The notes beneath the pieces are model-generated. The model did not search any database. It was given only the letters and a program-made list of their open reading frames with translations, and was not told the DNA's origin. A program made the position numbers and the translations under genes. Below, in pieces: positions 35,117 to 43,442 of a stretch of 64,000 bases of DNA (position 1 is its first letter; each line of letters begins with the position of its first letter). Source of the stretch: Azospira restricta (GTDB lineage Bacteria > Pseudomonadota > Gammaproteobacteria > Burkholderiales > Rhodocyclaceae); NCBI RefSeq assembly GCF_016858125.1, contig NZ_CP064781.1, positions 930,001 through 994,000 of the forward strand, in the 5' to 3' direction.

Positions 35117-35650
35117 ATGAAAGCCAAGTTTCTCGTTCCCCTGGTGCTGTTCCTGGTGCTAGCCGGCTTTCTCGGGTTAGGCCTCACCCTGAACCCGCGT
35201 CTAGTCCCTTCGCCGCTCATCGACAAGCCGGCGCCCGAGTTTCGCCTGTCGCAACTTGAAAACCCTGACGGTTACGTCAGCCTTGCCGACATGCGCGGAA
35301 AGGTTTGGCTGCTTAACATCTGGGCGTCCTGGTGTGCAGCGTGTCTGCAAGAGCACCCGGTGCTGATCGACTTGGCACGCCAACAGGTCGTGCCGATCGT
35401 TGGGCTTAACTACAAGGACGGCCGCGACGACGCCATCGGCTGGCTGCATAAGCACGGAGATCCGTACACGACATCGGTAATGGATGCGGATGGGCGTGTG
35501 GGTATCGACTATGGCGTCTATGGCGTGCCCGAAACCTTTCTCATCGACCAGGCCGGCATGATCCGCTACAAGCACATCGGCCCGGTGACGCCCGAGGCGG
35601 TGCGTGATCTGATCCTGCCCAAGATTGCGGAGTTGAAGCGTGCGGGTTGA
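35117..35650 (+). CDS. ccmG: Thiol:disulfide interchange protein CcmG/DsbE
   Basis: A 177-residue protein with an N-terminal membrane anchor (LVPLVLFLVLAGFLGLGLTL), a thioredoxin fold, the active site WASWCAACLQEHPVL (WCAAC instead of the usual WCPTC or WCVPC), the family's GLNYKDGRDDAIGWL insert and the cis-Pro loop GVYGVPETFLID. It reduces the heme-binding Cys of apocytochrome c or of CcmH in the periplasm. It starts 8 bases after the ccmF stop, and overlaps ccmH by 11 bases. Confidence 0.92.
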   Translation: MKAKFLVPLVLFLVLAGFLGLGLTLNPRLVPSPLIDKPAPEFRLSQLENPDGYVSLADMRGKVWLLNIWASWCAACLQEHPVLIDLARQQVVPIVGLNYKDGRDDAIGWLHKHGDPYTTSVMDADGRVGIDYGVYGVPETFLIDQAGMIRYKHIGPVTPEAVRDLILPKIAELKRAG

Positions 35651-36182
35651 TCTGATGCATCGAGTGACGGTTTCTGCTGTGCTGGCGCTTTTTTTGTCCC
35701 TTGCCCTTCTGGTCGGTGCGGCGCCGGGCGTGCTCGCCCAAGCGCCGCAGCGCGGCGGAGCGGCGGAACTCCTCGCGGCCGACCCCGTGCTCGAGGAGAG
35801 GGTGACCGAGTTGTCGCACAAGCTTCGCTGCCTGGTGTGTCAGAACCAGTCCATCGCCGAATCGAATGCGCCGCTGGCGGTGGACCTGCGCAACCAGGTG
35901 CGTGAACAGCTCGCGGCTGGGAAAAGCGAAGATCAGGTGATCGATTACCTGGTGGCTCGCTACGGCGATTTCGTTCTTTATCTTCCTCCTGTAAACGGCA
36001 TCACCCTGCTGCTATGGGTAGGCCCCGGCCTGCTGCTGTTCAGCGGTGTCGGCTGGCTCGCGCTGCGCCTGCGCGGGCGCGCCGACGAGCCTGCATCCGC
36101 CGCGCTCAACAACGACCAACGCAACCGCGCCCGCGCTTTGCTCGACGGCGCACCGTTACCTCCCGAGGAGCCCCGCTCGTGA
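35640..36182 (+). CDS. ccmH: Cytochrome c-type biogenesis protein CcmH
   Basis: A 180-residue protein with a cleavable-type signal (MHRVTVSAVLALFLSLALLV), the redox motif LSHKLRCLVCQNQSIAES (LRCxxCQ), and a C-terminal helix (ITLLLWVGPGLLLFSGVGWL). CcmH presents reduced apocytochrome c to CcmF. The start is GTG 35640 with GGAG 7 nt upstream, overlapping ccmG; ATG 35655 is possible. It corresponds to the short, one-domain CcmH, with the TPR part encoded separately in ccmI. Confidence 0.92.
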   Translation: MRVDLMHRVTVSAVLALFLSLALLVGAAPGVLAQAPQRGGAAELLAADPVLEERVTELSHKLRCLVCQNQSIAESNAPLAVDLRNQVREQLAAGKSEDQVIDYLVARYGDFVLYLPPVNGITLLLWVGPGLLLFSGVGWLALRLRGRADEPASAALNNDQRNRARALLDGAPLPPEEPRS

Positions 36183-37435
36183 CTGTCTTCCTGATTCTGG
36201 CCGCCGCGCTGGTCGCTGGTGCCCTGCTGCTCGTCCTGCCGCCTATGCTCGGGGCAGGTCGTATCCATGCGCATGCGCAACAAGCGCAACGCCAGGCCGA
36301 AATCGTACTGGTAGTGTTGCGTGAACAATTGGTCGAGATCGAGAACGCATTCGCCGCGGGTGACATCGACGAAGCCGAATACCACCGGGCACGCAGCGAG
36401 CTGGAGCAGCGTGCGCTTGAGGAGGGCGAGGCTGCGCAATCGCATACGGACCTACGTCCATCGCGGGTTTGGGCGCTGCTATCGGCACTTGCCGTGCCAG
36501 TACTGGCGATCGGTATCTACCTGACACTCGGGGAGCCGAACGGACTGGATCCGGTTCAGACTGCTGCGCCGGAAGGCGGTCACGAGATCTCGCCCGCGCA
36601 GATCGCGCAAATGGTTTCGCAGCTCGCGACCCGGCTGGAGCGTGATCCGGACAACCCCGAGGGCTGGGTGATGCTCGCGCGGTCCTACGCGATGATGCAG
36701 GACTTCCAGACGGCCACGGCAACCTATCAGAAGATCGGCCATGACATGCCTGAGCATCCGGACGTGTTCGCCGAGTGGGGCGACCTGATCGCAGGGGCGC
36801 AGGGGCGCAAGGTGTCGGGCGAGGCAGAGCGGCTTGTGAAGGGGGCGCTGGCGCTCGATCCGAACCACATGAAAGCGCTGGCGCTTGCTGGCACTGCTGC
36901 TTTCCAGCAACAGGATTTCGTCAAGGCGTCCGCTTACTGGGAGCAGGTCCTCGCGCAGGTGCCACCGAGCGAAGATTTCGCCCGTTCGATCCGGGCGAGC
37001 ATCAACGAGGCGCGGACCAAGGGCGGTATGCCTGCGCTCGACCACGAGGCCCTGCCGCAGGCCGGCGCGGACAAAGAGGCCGGCGTCGGCGCTCCCCTCT
37101 CCGGACTCACGGTCAAGGGACGCGTCACTCTGGCGCCCGAGATTGCCTCGCGCGCTGCCGCCGATGATGCCGTCTTTCTTTTCGTGCGTCCGGCGCAGGG
37201 CGGGAAACCGCTCGCGGCATTGCGCTACCGCGTGGCGGATCTTCCCGCGGAATTCAGCTTCGAGAAAGCGGAGCGGATGTCGGACGGGCCGGTGCCCGAC
37301 CGGGTTTCGATTGGTGCTCGCGTCTCCAAGCTAAGCGAGGCCGCGCCCCGATCGGGCGACTTGGAAGGCCGCACTGTCGCTGTGGCGCCCAACGCCACAG
37401 CGGTTGCGGTCGTGATTGACCGGATACGCGAGTAA
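36179..37435 (+). CDS. ccmI: Cytochrome c biogenesis protein CcmI (CycH)
   Basis: A 418-residue protein: two N-terminal membrane helices (FLILAAALVAGALLLVLPPM and WALLSALAVPVLAIGIYLTL) separated by a helical cytoplasmic loop, then periplasmic TPR repeats (NPEGWVMLARSYAMMQDFQT, HPDVFAEWGDLIAGAQ, DPNHMKALALAGTAAFQQQD) and a C-terminal domain with GRVTLAPEI. CcmI holds apocytochrome c for heme attachment by CcmFH. The GTG start overlaps the ccmH stop (GTGA). Past its stop there are about 230 bases without a gene. Confidence 0.9.
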   Translation: MTVFLILAAALVAGALLLVLPPMLGAGRIHAHAQQAQRQAEIVLVVLREQLVEIENAFAAGDIDEAEYHRARSELEQRALEEGEAAQSHTDLRPSRVWALLSALAVPVLAIGIYLTLGEPNGLDPVQTAAPEGGHEISPAQIAQMVSQLATRLERDPDNPEGWVMLARSYAMMQDFQTATATYQKIGHDMPEHPDVFAEWGDLIAGAQGRKVSGEAERLVKGALALDPNHMKALALAGTAAFQQQDFVKASAYWEQVLAQVPPSEDFARSIRASINEARTKGGMPALDHEALPQAGADKEAGVGAPLSGLTVKGRVTLAPEIASRAAADDAVFLFVRPAQGGKPLAALRYRVADLPAEFSFEKAERMSDGPVPDRVSIGARVSKLSEAAPRSGDLEGRTVAVAPNATAVAVVIDRIRE

Positions 37436-37669
37436 TCCTGTTCTCATCGCTGGCATCCTGATCTCACTCGCCGACGATGAAGACTTCCTCCGATGGGTTT
37501 TACGCTCGATCGACCTTGCCTCTTCAAGCAGGTCAGATCTGTCTTGGGGCACCCTTTTGGGGTATGCACTGACAGCGCGCATACCGCGCTACCAGGCTGA
37601 TCGAGATATCAGGCCGACGTTTACTTGTGCGGCACTCTTGCCACTGCTTTTACACTGAGTCACCAATCA

Positions 37670-38122
37670 ATGGCTACAACCGAAATCAACTCGACGAGCA
37701 CTGAAACCACAACAGGTTGGACGATCATTTTCGTCGCGTGGCTAATCGCAAGTGCATCGACGCTTGGAGCCTTGTTCTTCGGTGAAATCATGAAGCTTCC
37801 GACTTGCTCGCTGTGCTGGTACCAACGCATTTTCATGTTTCCACTCGCACTGATTCTTCCGATGGGGCTGTTTCCGTTCGACTGGAAAGTTATTCGCTAT
37901 TCCCTACCGCTGGCCGTCATTGGCGGATTGGTCGCGGTGTTCCATCAACTTCTCGTCGCCGGTGTGATCCCTGAGGATGTCCGTCCCTGCACGCAGGGTG
38001 TCCCGTGCTCACAGACGGTCATCGAATGGTTCGGCTTCCTGACGATCCCGCTGCTGTCGGTCATCGCCTTCTCGATCATCATCACTTTGCTAATCTGTGC
38101 CTATCTTCGGAGTTCTAAATGA
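37670..38122 (+). CDS. DsbB/BdbC-type disulfide bond formation protein, copy 1
   Basis: A 150-residue membrane protein with four hydrophobic segments and two periplasmic Cys pairs (TCSLCWYQRIFMFPLALI, then RPCTQGVPCSQTVIEWFG). This is the layout of DsbB and BdbC, which reoxidise DsbA and pass electrons to quinone. The start ATG lies at 37670; no strong ribosome-binding site is seen. The next gene, a DsbA-like protein, begins within its stop (ATGA), so the two form an oxidase pair. Confidence 0.88.
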   Translation: MATTEINSTSTETTTGWTIIFVAWLIASASTLGALFFGEIMKLPTCSLCWYQRIFMFPLALILPMGLFPFDWKVIRYSLPLAVIGGLVAVFHQLLVAGVIPEDVRPCTQGVPCSQTVIEWFGFLTIPLLSVIAFSIIITLLICAYLRSSK

Positions 38123-38790
38123 AGCAAAAGACCGTGTTTCTTGGCGCCGTCGTACTACTGCTGCTTGTGTTCGCCGTCGCAACGATGAACCACAAGGCTG
38201 AAACGGCCGAGCAAACGGAGCAAGTGGTCGATCGCAATCGGGACCGCCTGATTCGGATGCATTCGCCGACGCTTGGCAACATGCAGGCGAAGGTCGTAAT
38301 CGTTGAATTTCTCGATCCCGCATGCGAAACCTGTCGTAGTTTCTATCCATTGGTGAAGCAAATGATGGCGGCGAACCCGAACGACATTCGCCTCGTCCTG
38401 CGTTATGCGCCGTTCCATGAGGGATCGGAAGACGTTGTTGCCGTGCTCGAGGCTGCCCGCAAGCAGGGCAAACTCTGGCCGGCACTCGAGGCGCTGCTCG
38501 CCTCGCAGGCAGAGTGGGCACCACATCATACGGCGCAGGTGGATCTCGTTTGGAAGCATCTCGAAGGGTTGGGGCTCGATCTTGCACGAATGCGCGCGGA
38601 TATGGCCGCGCCAGAAATCGCACGCGTCATCGAACAGGATCTTGCCGACGCACAGGCGCTTAACGTCACGAAGACACCTGAGTTCTTCGTGAATGGGCAG
38701 CCGTTGCCGCGCTTTGGATACGAACCGCTCAAGCAGTTGGTAAACAGTGCGCTGACGGAAGCCTCACGAACCCGGCAAGATGGACGATGA
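38119..38790 (+). CDS. DsbA/BdbD-like thiol oxidoreductase
   Basis: A 223-residue protein with an N-terminal anchor (TVFLGAVVLLLLVFAVATM), a thioredoxin fold of the DsbA type with active site FLDPACETCRSFYPLVKQMM (CETC) and cis-Pro segment VTKTPEFFVNGQPLPRFGYE. It likely forms disulfides in periplasmic proteins and is reoxidised by the DsbB encoded just upstream with a 4-base overlap. The helical insert around residues 120-180 is in the usual place. Confidence 0.88.
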   Translation: MKQKTVFLGAVVLLLLVFAVATMNHKAETAEQTEQVVDRNRDRLIRMHSPTLGNMQAKVVIVEFLDPACETCRSFYPLVKQMMAANPNDIRLVLRYAPFHEGSEDVVAVLEAARKQGKLWPALEALLASQAEWAPHHTAQVDLVWKHLEGLGLDLARMRADMAAPEIARVIEQDLADAQALNVTKTPEFFVNGQPLPRFGYEPLKQLVNSALTEASRTRQDGR

Positions 38791-38955
38791 GGCGGGCTTG
38801 GAATTCCTCCGCATCAGATCTGGAATGATTACGCTAAAAGGCTTCGAAGTCCGGCTTCGTGCGGATACCAGGCATGGCAAATGGGCTCCAGTTGTTGCGG
38901 CGATAGGAGCGAAGACGTTCGAAAGTGTTCTTTCTGTCGAGTAGGAGGATGCGAA

Positions 38956-39474
38956 ATGAAGAAGACGATCTTGATGGCAGCAATGGTGGCAGCGGTGCTT
39001 CCGGCCGCTCCGGGTCTGGCGCAGCCGACGGCGGCCCCGTCCGCGAAAGACGCTCAAATGCAGCAGCAAGCGCCTGACGTCGCCGAGTTCGACAAGCAGA
39101 TGGCGCAGATGCAGCAGACCATGCAGCGGATGCAGGAGCAGATGGAGAAGATCCGCCAGACCCAGGATCCGCAGGAGCGGCAGAAGCTGCTTCAGGAGCA
39201 CTGGGAAATGATGCGAAACGGCATGGGAACGATGCACGGGATGCGGGGACCGGGCATGATGGGCTGTTGTGCGGGCGGCCCGATGATGGACGGCGGAATG
39301 AAGGGCGGTCACATGATGGGATGGCGCGGAATGGGGGATTATTACTCGAAGCTCACCCCGGATCAGATGAAGCAGCGCCAGTACATGATGGATCGCTACA
39401 TGGGCATGCAGCAGCAGATGATGGACCACATGATGCAGCATCAGAACTACATGTGGATGCAGCCGCCGCGGTGA
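38956..39474 (+). CDS. Met- and Gln-rich periplasmic protein, probable metal binder
   Basis: A 172-residue protein with a signal peptide (MKKTILMAAMVAAVLPAAPG, cut near GLAQP). The mature part starts with a helical, Gln/Met-rich stretch (FDKQMAQMQQTMQRMQEQME) and ends with many Met, His and Gly (GMGTMHGMRGPGMMGCCAGG, then MMDGGMKGGHMMGWRG, MMDHMMQHQNYMWMQ). Methionine motifs bind Cu(I) and Ag(I) in periplasmic copper proteins, so a copper buffer is likely. No family is recognised. GGAGG lies upstream of the ATG at 38956. It sits between the DsbA-like gene and a reversed second dsbB. Confidence 0.7.
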   Translation: MKKTILMAAMVAAVLPAAPGLAQPTAAPSAKDAQMQQQAPDVAEFDKQMAQMQQTMQRMQEQMEKIRQTQDPQERQKLLQEHWEMMRNGMGTMHGMRGPGMMGCCAGGPMMDGGMKGGHMMGWRGMGDYYSKLTPDQMKQRQYMMDRYMGMQQQMMDHMMQHQNYMWMQPPR

Positions 39475-39669
39475 GGATGCGGGAGTGGCCGAGAGTCTGC
39501 CGGCCGCGGCTTCAAGCCCGATCGTTGGCCGTCGGGCCTATTTCTCCGGAGCCGACGAACTCTGGGCCCGACGCGCGTGGTCTCACCATCCGCAGCAGAC
39601 AACGAACGTTGGCTGTGTTCGAACCGCGTGACAGACTCAGCAACGATCGCACGCTCGGCGAAGAGAGCA

Positions 39670-40140
39670 CTAGGCGACATACTCCCGGGATGTTGTGCGG
39701 CTGAAGCGTGCAACGATCAGGAGCACATTAATGACCGAGAAGACGGTCGTCCACAACAGCGGAATTGCCACGAAACCCATCCACATGATCTGCGTCTCGC
39801 TACACGGCGTGATCGGCGAGCAAGAAGCTACCTCGACCGGCGTCGTCACGGAGGTCCGCAGCAGATGGACAACGGAGACGAGCCATCCGGCGCTCGCCAG
39901 AGGCAGTGCATAGAGCACGACGTGCCGGTCGAAGAGGAACAGCCCCACCATGAGGACCGGAGTTAGCGGAAACATGAAGAGGCGCAGATACCAGCAAATG
40001 ACGCAGGGCTCAATTCGCAGGTATTCACTCAGGTAAAGTGCGCCGATCATCGACAGGGCGGCGATCGACCAACCCACCAAAACCAGCATCCAGCTGATGC
40101 CGAAAAGGCCTTCCGCCGATGGGCGCTCGTGGATGTTCAT
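39670..40140 (-). CDS. DsbB/BdbC-type disulfide bond formation protein, copy 2
   Basis: A 156-residue membrane protein, related to the copy at 37670 but on the opposite strand, with four hydrophobic segments and two periplasmic Cys pairs (RIEPCVICWYLRLFMFPLTP and VASCSPITPCSETQIMWMGF). Function as for DsbB: moving electrons from a DsbA-like partner to quinone. No own partner is next to it, so it probably shares the DsbA-like protein at 38119. It lies beside the sensor kinase gene on the same strand. Confidence 0.85.
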   Translation of the reverse strand: MNIHERPSAEGLFGISWMLVLVGWSIAALSMIGALYLSEYLRIEPCVICWYLRLFMFPLTPVLMVGLFLFDRHVVLYALPLASAGWLVSVVHLLRTSVTTPVEVASCSPITPCSETQIMWMGFVAIPLLWTTVFSVINVLLIVARFSRTTSREYVA

Positions 40141-40300
40141 CGACTTGGATCTCGCAAGAGTAGAGCAGGTATCAGGGGCTGAGTCGCGAGGTATCGGCGA
40201 TGCCGCTCGCGCAGATGGACTCGCCCCTCGCGGGCGCCGCGCACATCATCGGAGTAGCCACGATCCAACTCGCCCACGCTACCCGCCACGTGGCGACGGG

Positions 40301-41638
40301 TCAATGCCTTTCGCCCGCAACGGAAATACTGAAACCGACGGTTGTCGTGCCGCCGGTGGAGCGGACAAACGGGGTGCCTTCATGCATGCGCGCGATCGCT
40401 GCGACGATCGCCAGCCCGAGTCCGTGATTGGTGTCCCCATGTTCGCGGGCACGGTCTGCCCGATAGAAGCGGTCGAACAGGCGTGGAAGATGTTCGGCAG
40501 GAATTACCGGCCCTACGTTGCTGACGGACAGGCGAACACCGCCAGATTTGTCGGGCTCAATGTCCAACTCGATCGTTGACCCGCACTCCGCAAACCTTGT
40601 CGCGTTGGCGAGGAGGTTCGATACGGCCCGCCGCAACAAAGCCGCATCGAAGGCGCCACCGCTGTCTCCGCGCACGCGAACGCTGACACCAGCCTCCTGC
40701 AGTGCGGCATCGTGGAACTCGACCACCTCGGCCGCAAGGGCGGCGAGGCTGCCGACAGGAGTTCGGCGCGCCCGCTCGCCGCGGTCGGCCTTCGACAGGA
40801 ACAGCATGTCATTGACGAGCCCTGCCAGGCGGTGCAGATCCTCGAGGTTCGATCCCAGCACGTCCAACAACTCGGAAATGCCGCGTTCGCGGCTCAGGGC
40901 GAGTTCGGTTTCGCCGATCAGCGTCGCCAGCGGCGTGCGCAGTTCGTGGGCGACGTCCGCATTGAAACCTTCCAGTTGCTGATAGGCGCCGTCCAGGCGG
41001 GCTAGAAGGGCATTGAAGTGCGTGACCAAAGGCTGCAATTCCTCGGCCTGAGCAGCGCCGTCCAGCGGCTGACCGACGTTTTCCGGACTGAGCGCCGCGG
41101 CTTGTCGAGCCAAGTCGCGGACGGGCAACAGTGCGCGTCGCACGAGCCACGCCCCCCCAGCGGAGACGAGCACGGCGCCGGCCAACGCACTCGCCAGTAG
41201 CGTCCACGCCAGCTGCCTCAGCAATTGGGCATCGGAACTGCTGTCGAGCGCCAATTCGGCACGCAGCACGACTGCGCCCGACCACGGTGAAGGAATCTCG
41301 AATTTAACCCGACGCAGGTTCGCGGGGGGCTCGGGGGCCGGTGGCGTCATGTAGAGGAGCGTCTCGGTGTCCTCGGTCAGCCGCAGTTTGAGGTCGGCAT
41401 GGCCGATGAAGAAATCGTCAAGTTTGTGGCGTAGGCTCGGCAGGTCCTCCGGCGTCGCGATCTCGCGGACAAGGTGGCGGATCACGTCCTGCTTGTGCCG
41501 CAGCTCCTCAGCCTGCCTGGCGGAAAAGTTGAGGCTGGTGGCCACATACACGACGGCGCAGACGAATCCGAGCCCGATGAAGGTCTGCACGGCAAGCCAC
41601 CAAGACAGCCAACGGCCAAGCGAACGCGGATTGCGCAT
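40301..41638 (-). CDS. Heavy-metal sensor histidine kinase, CopS/CusS/CzcS type
   Basis: A 445-residue kinase. Two membrane helices (LAVQTFIGLGFVCAVVYVAT and LLASALAGAVLVSAGGAWLV) flank a periplasmic sensor of about 120 residues. A HAMP linker, the phospho-accepting H box (FNADVAHELRTPLATLIGET), N box (AVSNLLANATRF) and G boxes (HGDTNHGLGLAIVAAIA) follow. It phosphorylates the regulator encoded 2 bases upstream. The metal sensed (Cu, Ag, or Zn/Cd/Co) cannot be decided from sequence; the adjacent czc operon favours the last group. Confidence 0.9.
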   Translation of the reverse strand: MRNPRSLGRWLSWWLAVQTFIGLGFVCAVVYVATSLNFSARQAEELRHKQDVIRHLVREIATPEDLPSLRHKLDDFFIGHADLKLRLTEDTETLLYMTPPAPEPPANLRRVKFEIPSPWSGAVVLRAELALDSSSDAQLLRQLAWTLLASALAGAVLVSAGGAWLVRRALLPVRDLARQAAALSPENVGQPLDGAAQAEELQPLVTHFNALLARLDGAYQQLEGFNADVAHELRTPLATLIGETELALSRERGISELLDVLGSNLEDLHRLAGLVNDMLFLSKADRGERARRTPVGSLAALAAEVVEFHDAALQEAGVSVRVRGDSGGAFDAALLRRAVSNLLANATRFAECGSTIELDIEPDKSGGVRLSVSNVGPVIPAEHLPRLFDRFYRADRAREHGDTNHGLGLAIVAAIARMHEGTPFVRSTGGTTTVGFSISVAGERH

Positions 41639-41640
41639 CC

Positions 41641-42327
41641 TCAGGCTTCCCGGTCTTCCAGGACGTAGCCCATGCCGCGCACGGTGTGCAGCAACTTCTT
41701 CGCGAAGGGGTCATCGAGCTTGCTGCGCAGGCGGCGCACTGCAACCTCCACAACATTCGTATTGCTGTCGAAGTTCATGTCCCACACCTGCTCGGCCAGC
41801 GCGGTGCGCGACAGCACCTGTCCGTGTCGGCGCAAGAGCAAGGTCAGCAGCGTGAATTCCTTGGCCGTCAGATCGAGCCGCTGCCCGGAGCGCGACGCCT
41901 TGCGCCGCACCAGATCGACTTCGAGGTCGGCCAGCCTGAGGACAGTGGGATCCTGACCGGCCGCCGGGCGGGCGCCACGCCGCAACAGCGCTTGTACGCG
42001 TGCGAGCAGTTCGGATAGGGCGAAAGGCTTTACCAGATAGTCATCCGCACCCGCCTGCAGACCCTTCACGCGATCCTCCACCTTGTCCCGCGCGGTGAGC
42101 ATCAGCACCGGTATGTGCTTGTCGCGTCGCAGTTCGCGCAGGACGGCGAAGCCGTCCAGGCCCGGCAGCATGACATCGAGCAGGACGAGAGCGTAATGCC
42201 CTTCGATCGCCAGGTAGCGCCCCTCGGTGCCGCTGTGCGCGACATCGACGACGTAGCTGCTCTCGGTCAGCGCCTTGCGCAGGTATTCGGCGAGCTTCGG
42301 CTCATCTTCGACGACCAGGATTTTCAT
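41641..42327 (-). CDS. Heavy-metal response regulator, CopR/CusR/CzcR type (OmpR family)
   Basis: A 228-residue OmpR-family regulator: receiver domain with [16 protein letters not shown], phosphorylated Asp in [14 protein letters not shown], Lys in [16 protein letters not shown], and a winged-helix output domain ([20 protein letters not shown], then [35 protein letters not shown]). WDMNFDSDTN-type sequences are typical of CopR, CusR and CzcR. It starts at 42327. Divergent from it is the DUF4148 gene, with a 16-bp palindrome between them that may be its operator. Confidence 0.92.
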   Translation of the reverse strand: MKILVVEDEPKLAEYLRKALTESSYVVDVAHSGTEGRYLAIEGHYALVLLDVMLPGLDGFAVLRELRRDKHIPVLMLTARDKVEDRVKGLQAGADDYLVKPFALSELLARVQALLRRGARPAAGQDPTVLRLADLEVDLVRRKASRSGQRLDLTAKEFTLLTLLLRRHGQVLSRTALAEQVWDMNFDSNTNVVEVAVRRLRSKLDDPFAKKLLHTVRGMGYVLEDREA

Positions 42328-42361
42328 GCGCGAATTATCGCGAAGAGCGCAGTGCGGCGAC

Positions 42362-42377
42362 ATTACGAATTCGTAAT
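42362..42377. promoter_or_regulatory. 16-bp palindrome, candidate response-regulator box
   Basis: ATTACGAATTCGTAAT is a perfect 8+8 palindrome about 35 bases upstream of the response regulator start and 120 bases upstream of the divergent DUF4148 gene. CopR-type boxes are imperfect repeats of this general look, with ATTACNNNNGTAAT-like arms. Autoregulation of the two-component system is the simplest reading. Confidence 0.5.
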
Positions 42378-42496
42378 CGGGCTGTTCGCGATTCGACGTG
42401 GACGGTTTTCTACAGTACGCCCCGTACCCGGCACATGGCGTATGCAGCGGCCACCGCCGGGACGCATGTCCCGTGTCAACGATAGGAGCCTTCATC

Positions 42497-42835
42497 ATGT
42501 CAATAATCCGAACCGCCACCGTCCTCCCTATCCTCGCTGTCGTCCTGGTCGTGCCGAACGTCGCTCAAGCGAACTCGGAATGGCATTTCACCGGCGGCGA
42601 GGTGGGTTACACCTCTTTCCCCGATCATGTGACGAGCACCAAAACGCGTGCTGAAGTGTTGCGTGAGCTCGAGCAGGCCAAGGCGGACGGAAGCTATTTC
42701 TACCTGCAGCGCGGGGTGCCCGTTCCATCACGCGATACCGGCCCGGGTAAAACGCGCGAGCAAGTGCTCAAGGAACTGGCGAACATATCGCCCGAGGAGC
42801 GGGCGCAGATGGACGAACTCTATTTCGGGCAATGA
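42497..42835 (+). CDS. Small exported DUF4148-like protein
   Basis: A 112-residue protein with a signal peptide ([20 protein letters not shown], cut near AQANSEW). The mature part ([20 protein letters not shown], then [37 protein letters not shown]) contains two (K)TRxxVLxEL units, like the DUF4148 proteins often found beside metal-regulated two-component systems. Function unknown. AGGAG lies 8 nt before ATG 42497. It is divergent from the response regulator gene and may belong to the regulon. Confidence 0.7.
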   Translation: MSIIRTATVLPILAVVLVVPNVAQANSEWHFTGGEVGYTSFPDHVTSTKTRAEVLRELEQAKADGSYFYLQRGVPVPSRDTGPGKTREQVLKELANISPEERAQMDELYFGQ

Positions 42836-42963
42836 TCGCGGCGGTGTGAGCGCGGAGCCCCTGGTGCCTCGGGGCGGGCGGTCATGCGTCGCAACGATGA
42901 CGGCCAACAAGATGTTGGCAACGCTATTTTTCATTTCCGTTCGTACCGCTACAATCCGTCCCC

Positions 42964-43311
42964 ATGCGCCGCTGGTTCGCGATTCTCTTCCTGCTGTTTC
43001 TGCCAATCCAAGTCAGTTGGGCGGCAGTGAGTGCGTATTGCGAGCATGAAGCCGGTGCTGCGGCGGACCATCTCGGCCACCACGAGCATAAGCATCAGGG
43101 CGAGGTCGACGACGAGTCCTGGCCCAAGGCCGGCGGAATCGATGTCGACTGCAGTTTCTGCCATGCGGCCAGTTGCACCGCGTTGCCGAGCGGCACGGGA
43201 TTGCCGGCCCTCGACCTCGTGATTGCGACAACTCATGGGGACGCCCAAGTGTGGCCCCTTGCCGGGCATTTCTCGGAACCAGAGCGCCCCAAGTGGCGAC
43301 ACCCTGCCTGA
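42964..43311 (+). CDS. czcI: CzcI-like small periplasmic protein
   Basis: A 115-residue protein with a signal peptide (MRRWFAILFLLFLPIQVSWA) and a His/Cys-rich mature part (YCEHEAGAAADHLGHHEHKH, then VDCSFCHAASCTALP). This is the pattern of CzcI, a small protein encoded first in cobalt-zinc-cadmium operons with a suggested regulatory or metal-sensing role in the periplasm. It lies about 130 bases before czcC. Confidence 0.8.
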   Translation: MRRWFAILFLLFLPIQVSWAAVSAYCEHEAGAAADHLGHHEHKHQGEVDDESWPKAGGIDVDCSFCHAASCTALPSGTGLPALDLVIATTHGDAQVWPLAGHFSEPERPKWRHPA

Positions 43312-43442
43312 TCGGCAGGGCGGTCGCATCCATTCTCTTTCCGGCAGTTTCACCGTTCTGAACGGCATTGCCGCGCGTCCATTGCGATCGAGCTGATCGC
43401 GCCTTGCCGATTTTCCGTGTCTCGTCATCAACGGAGAATTGG

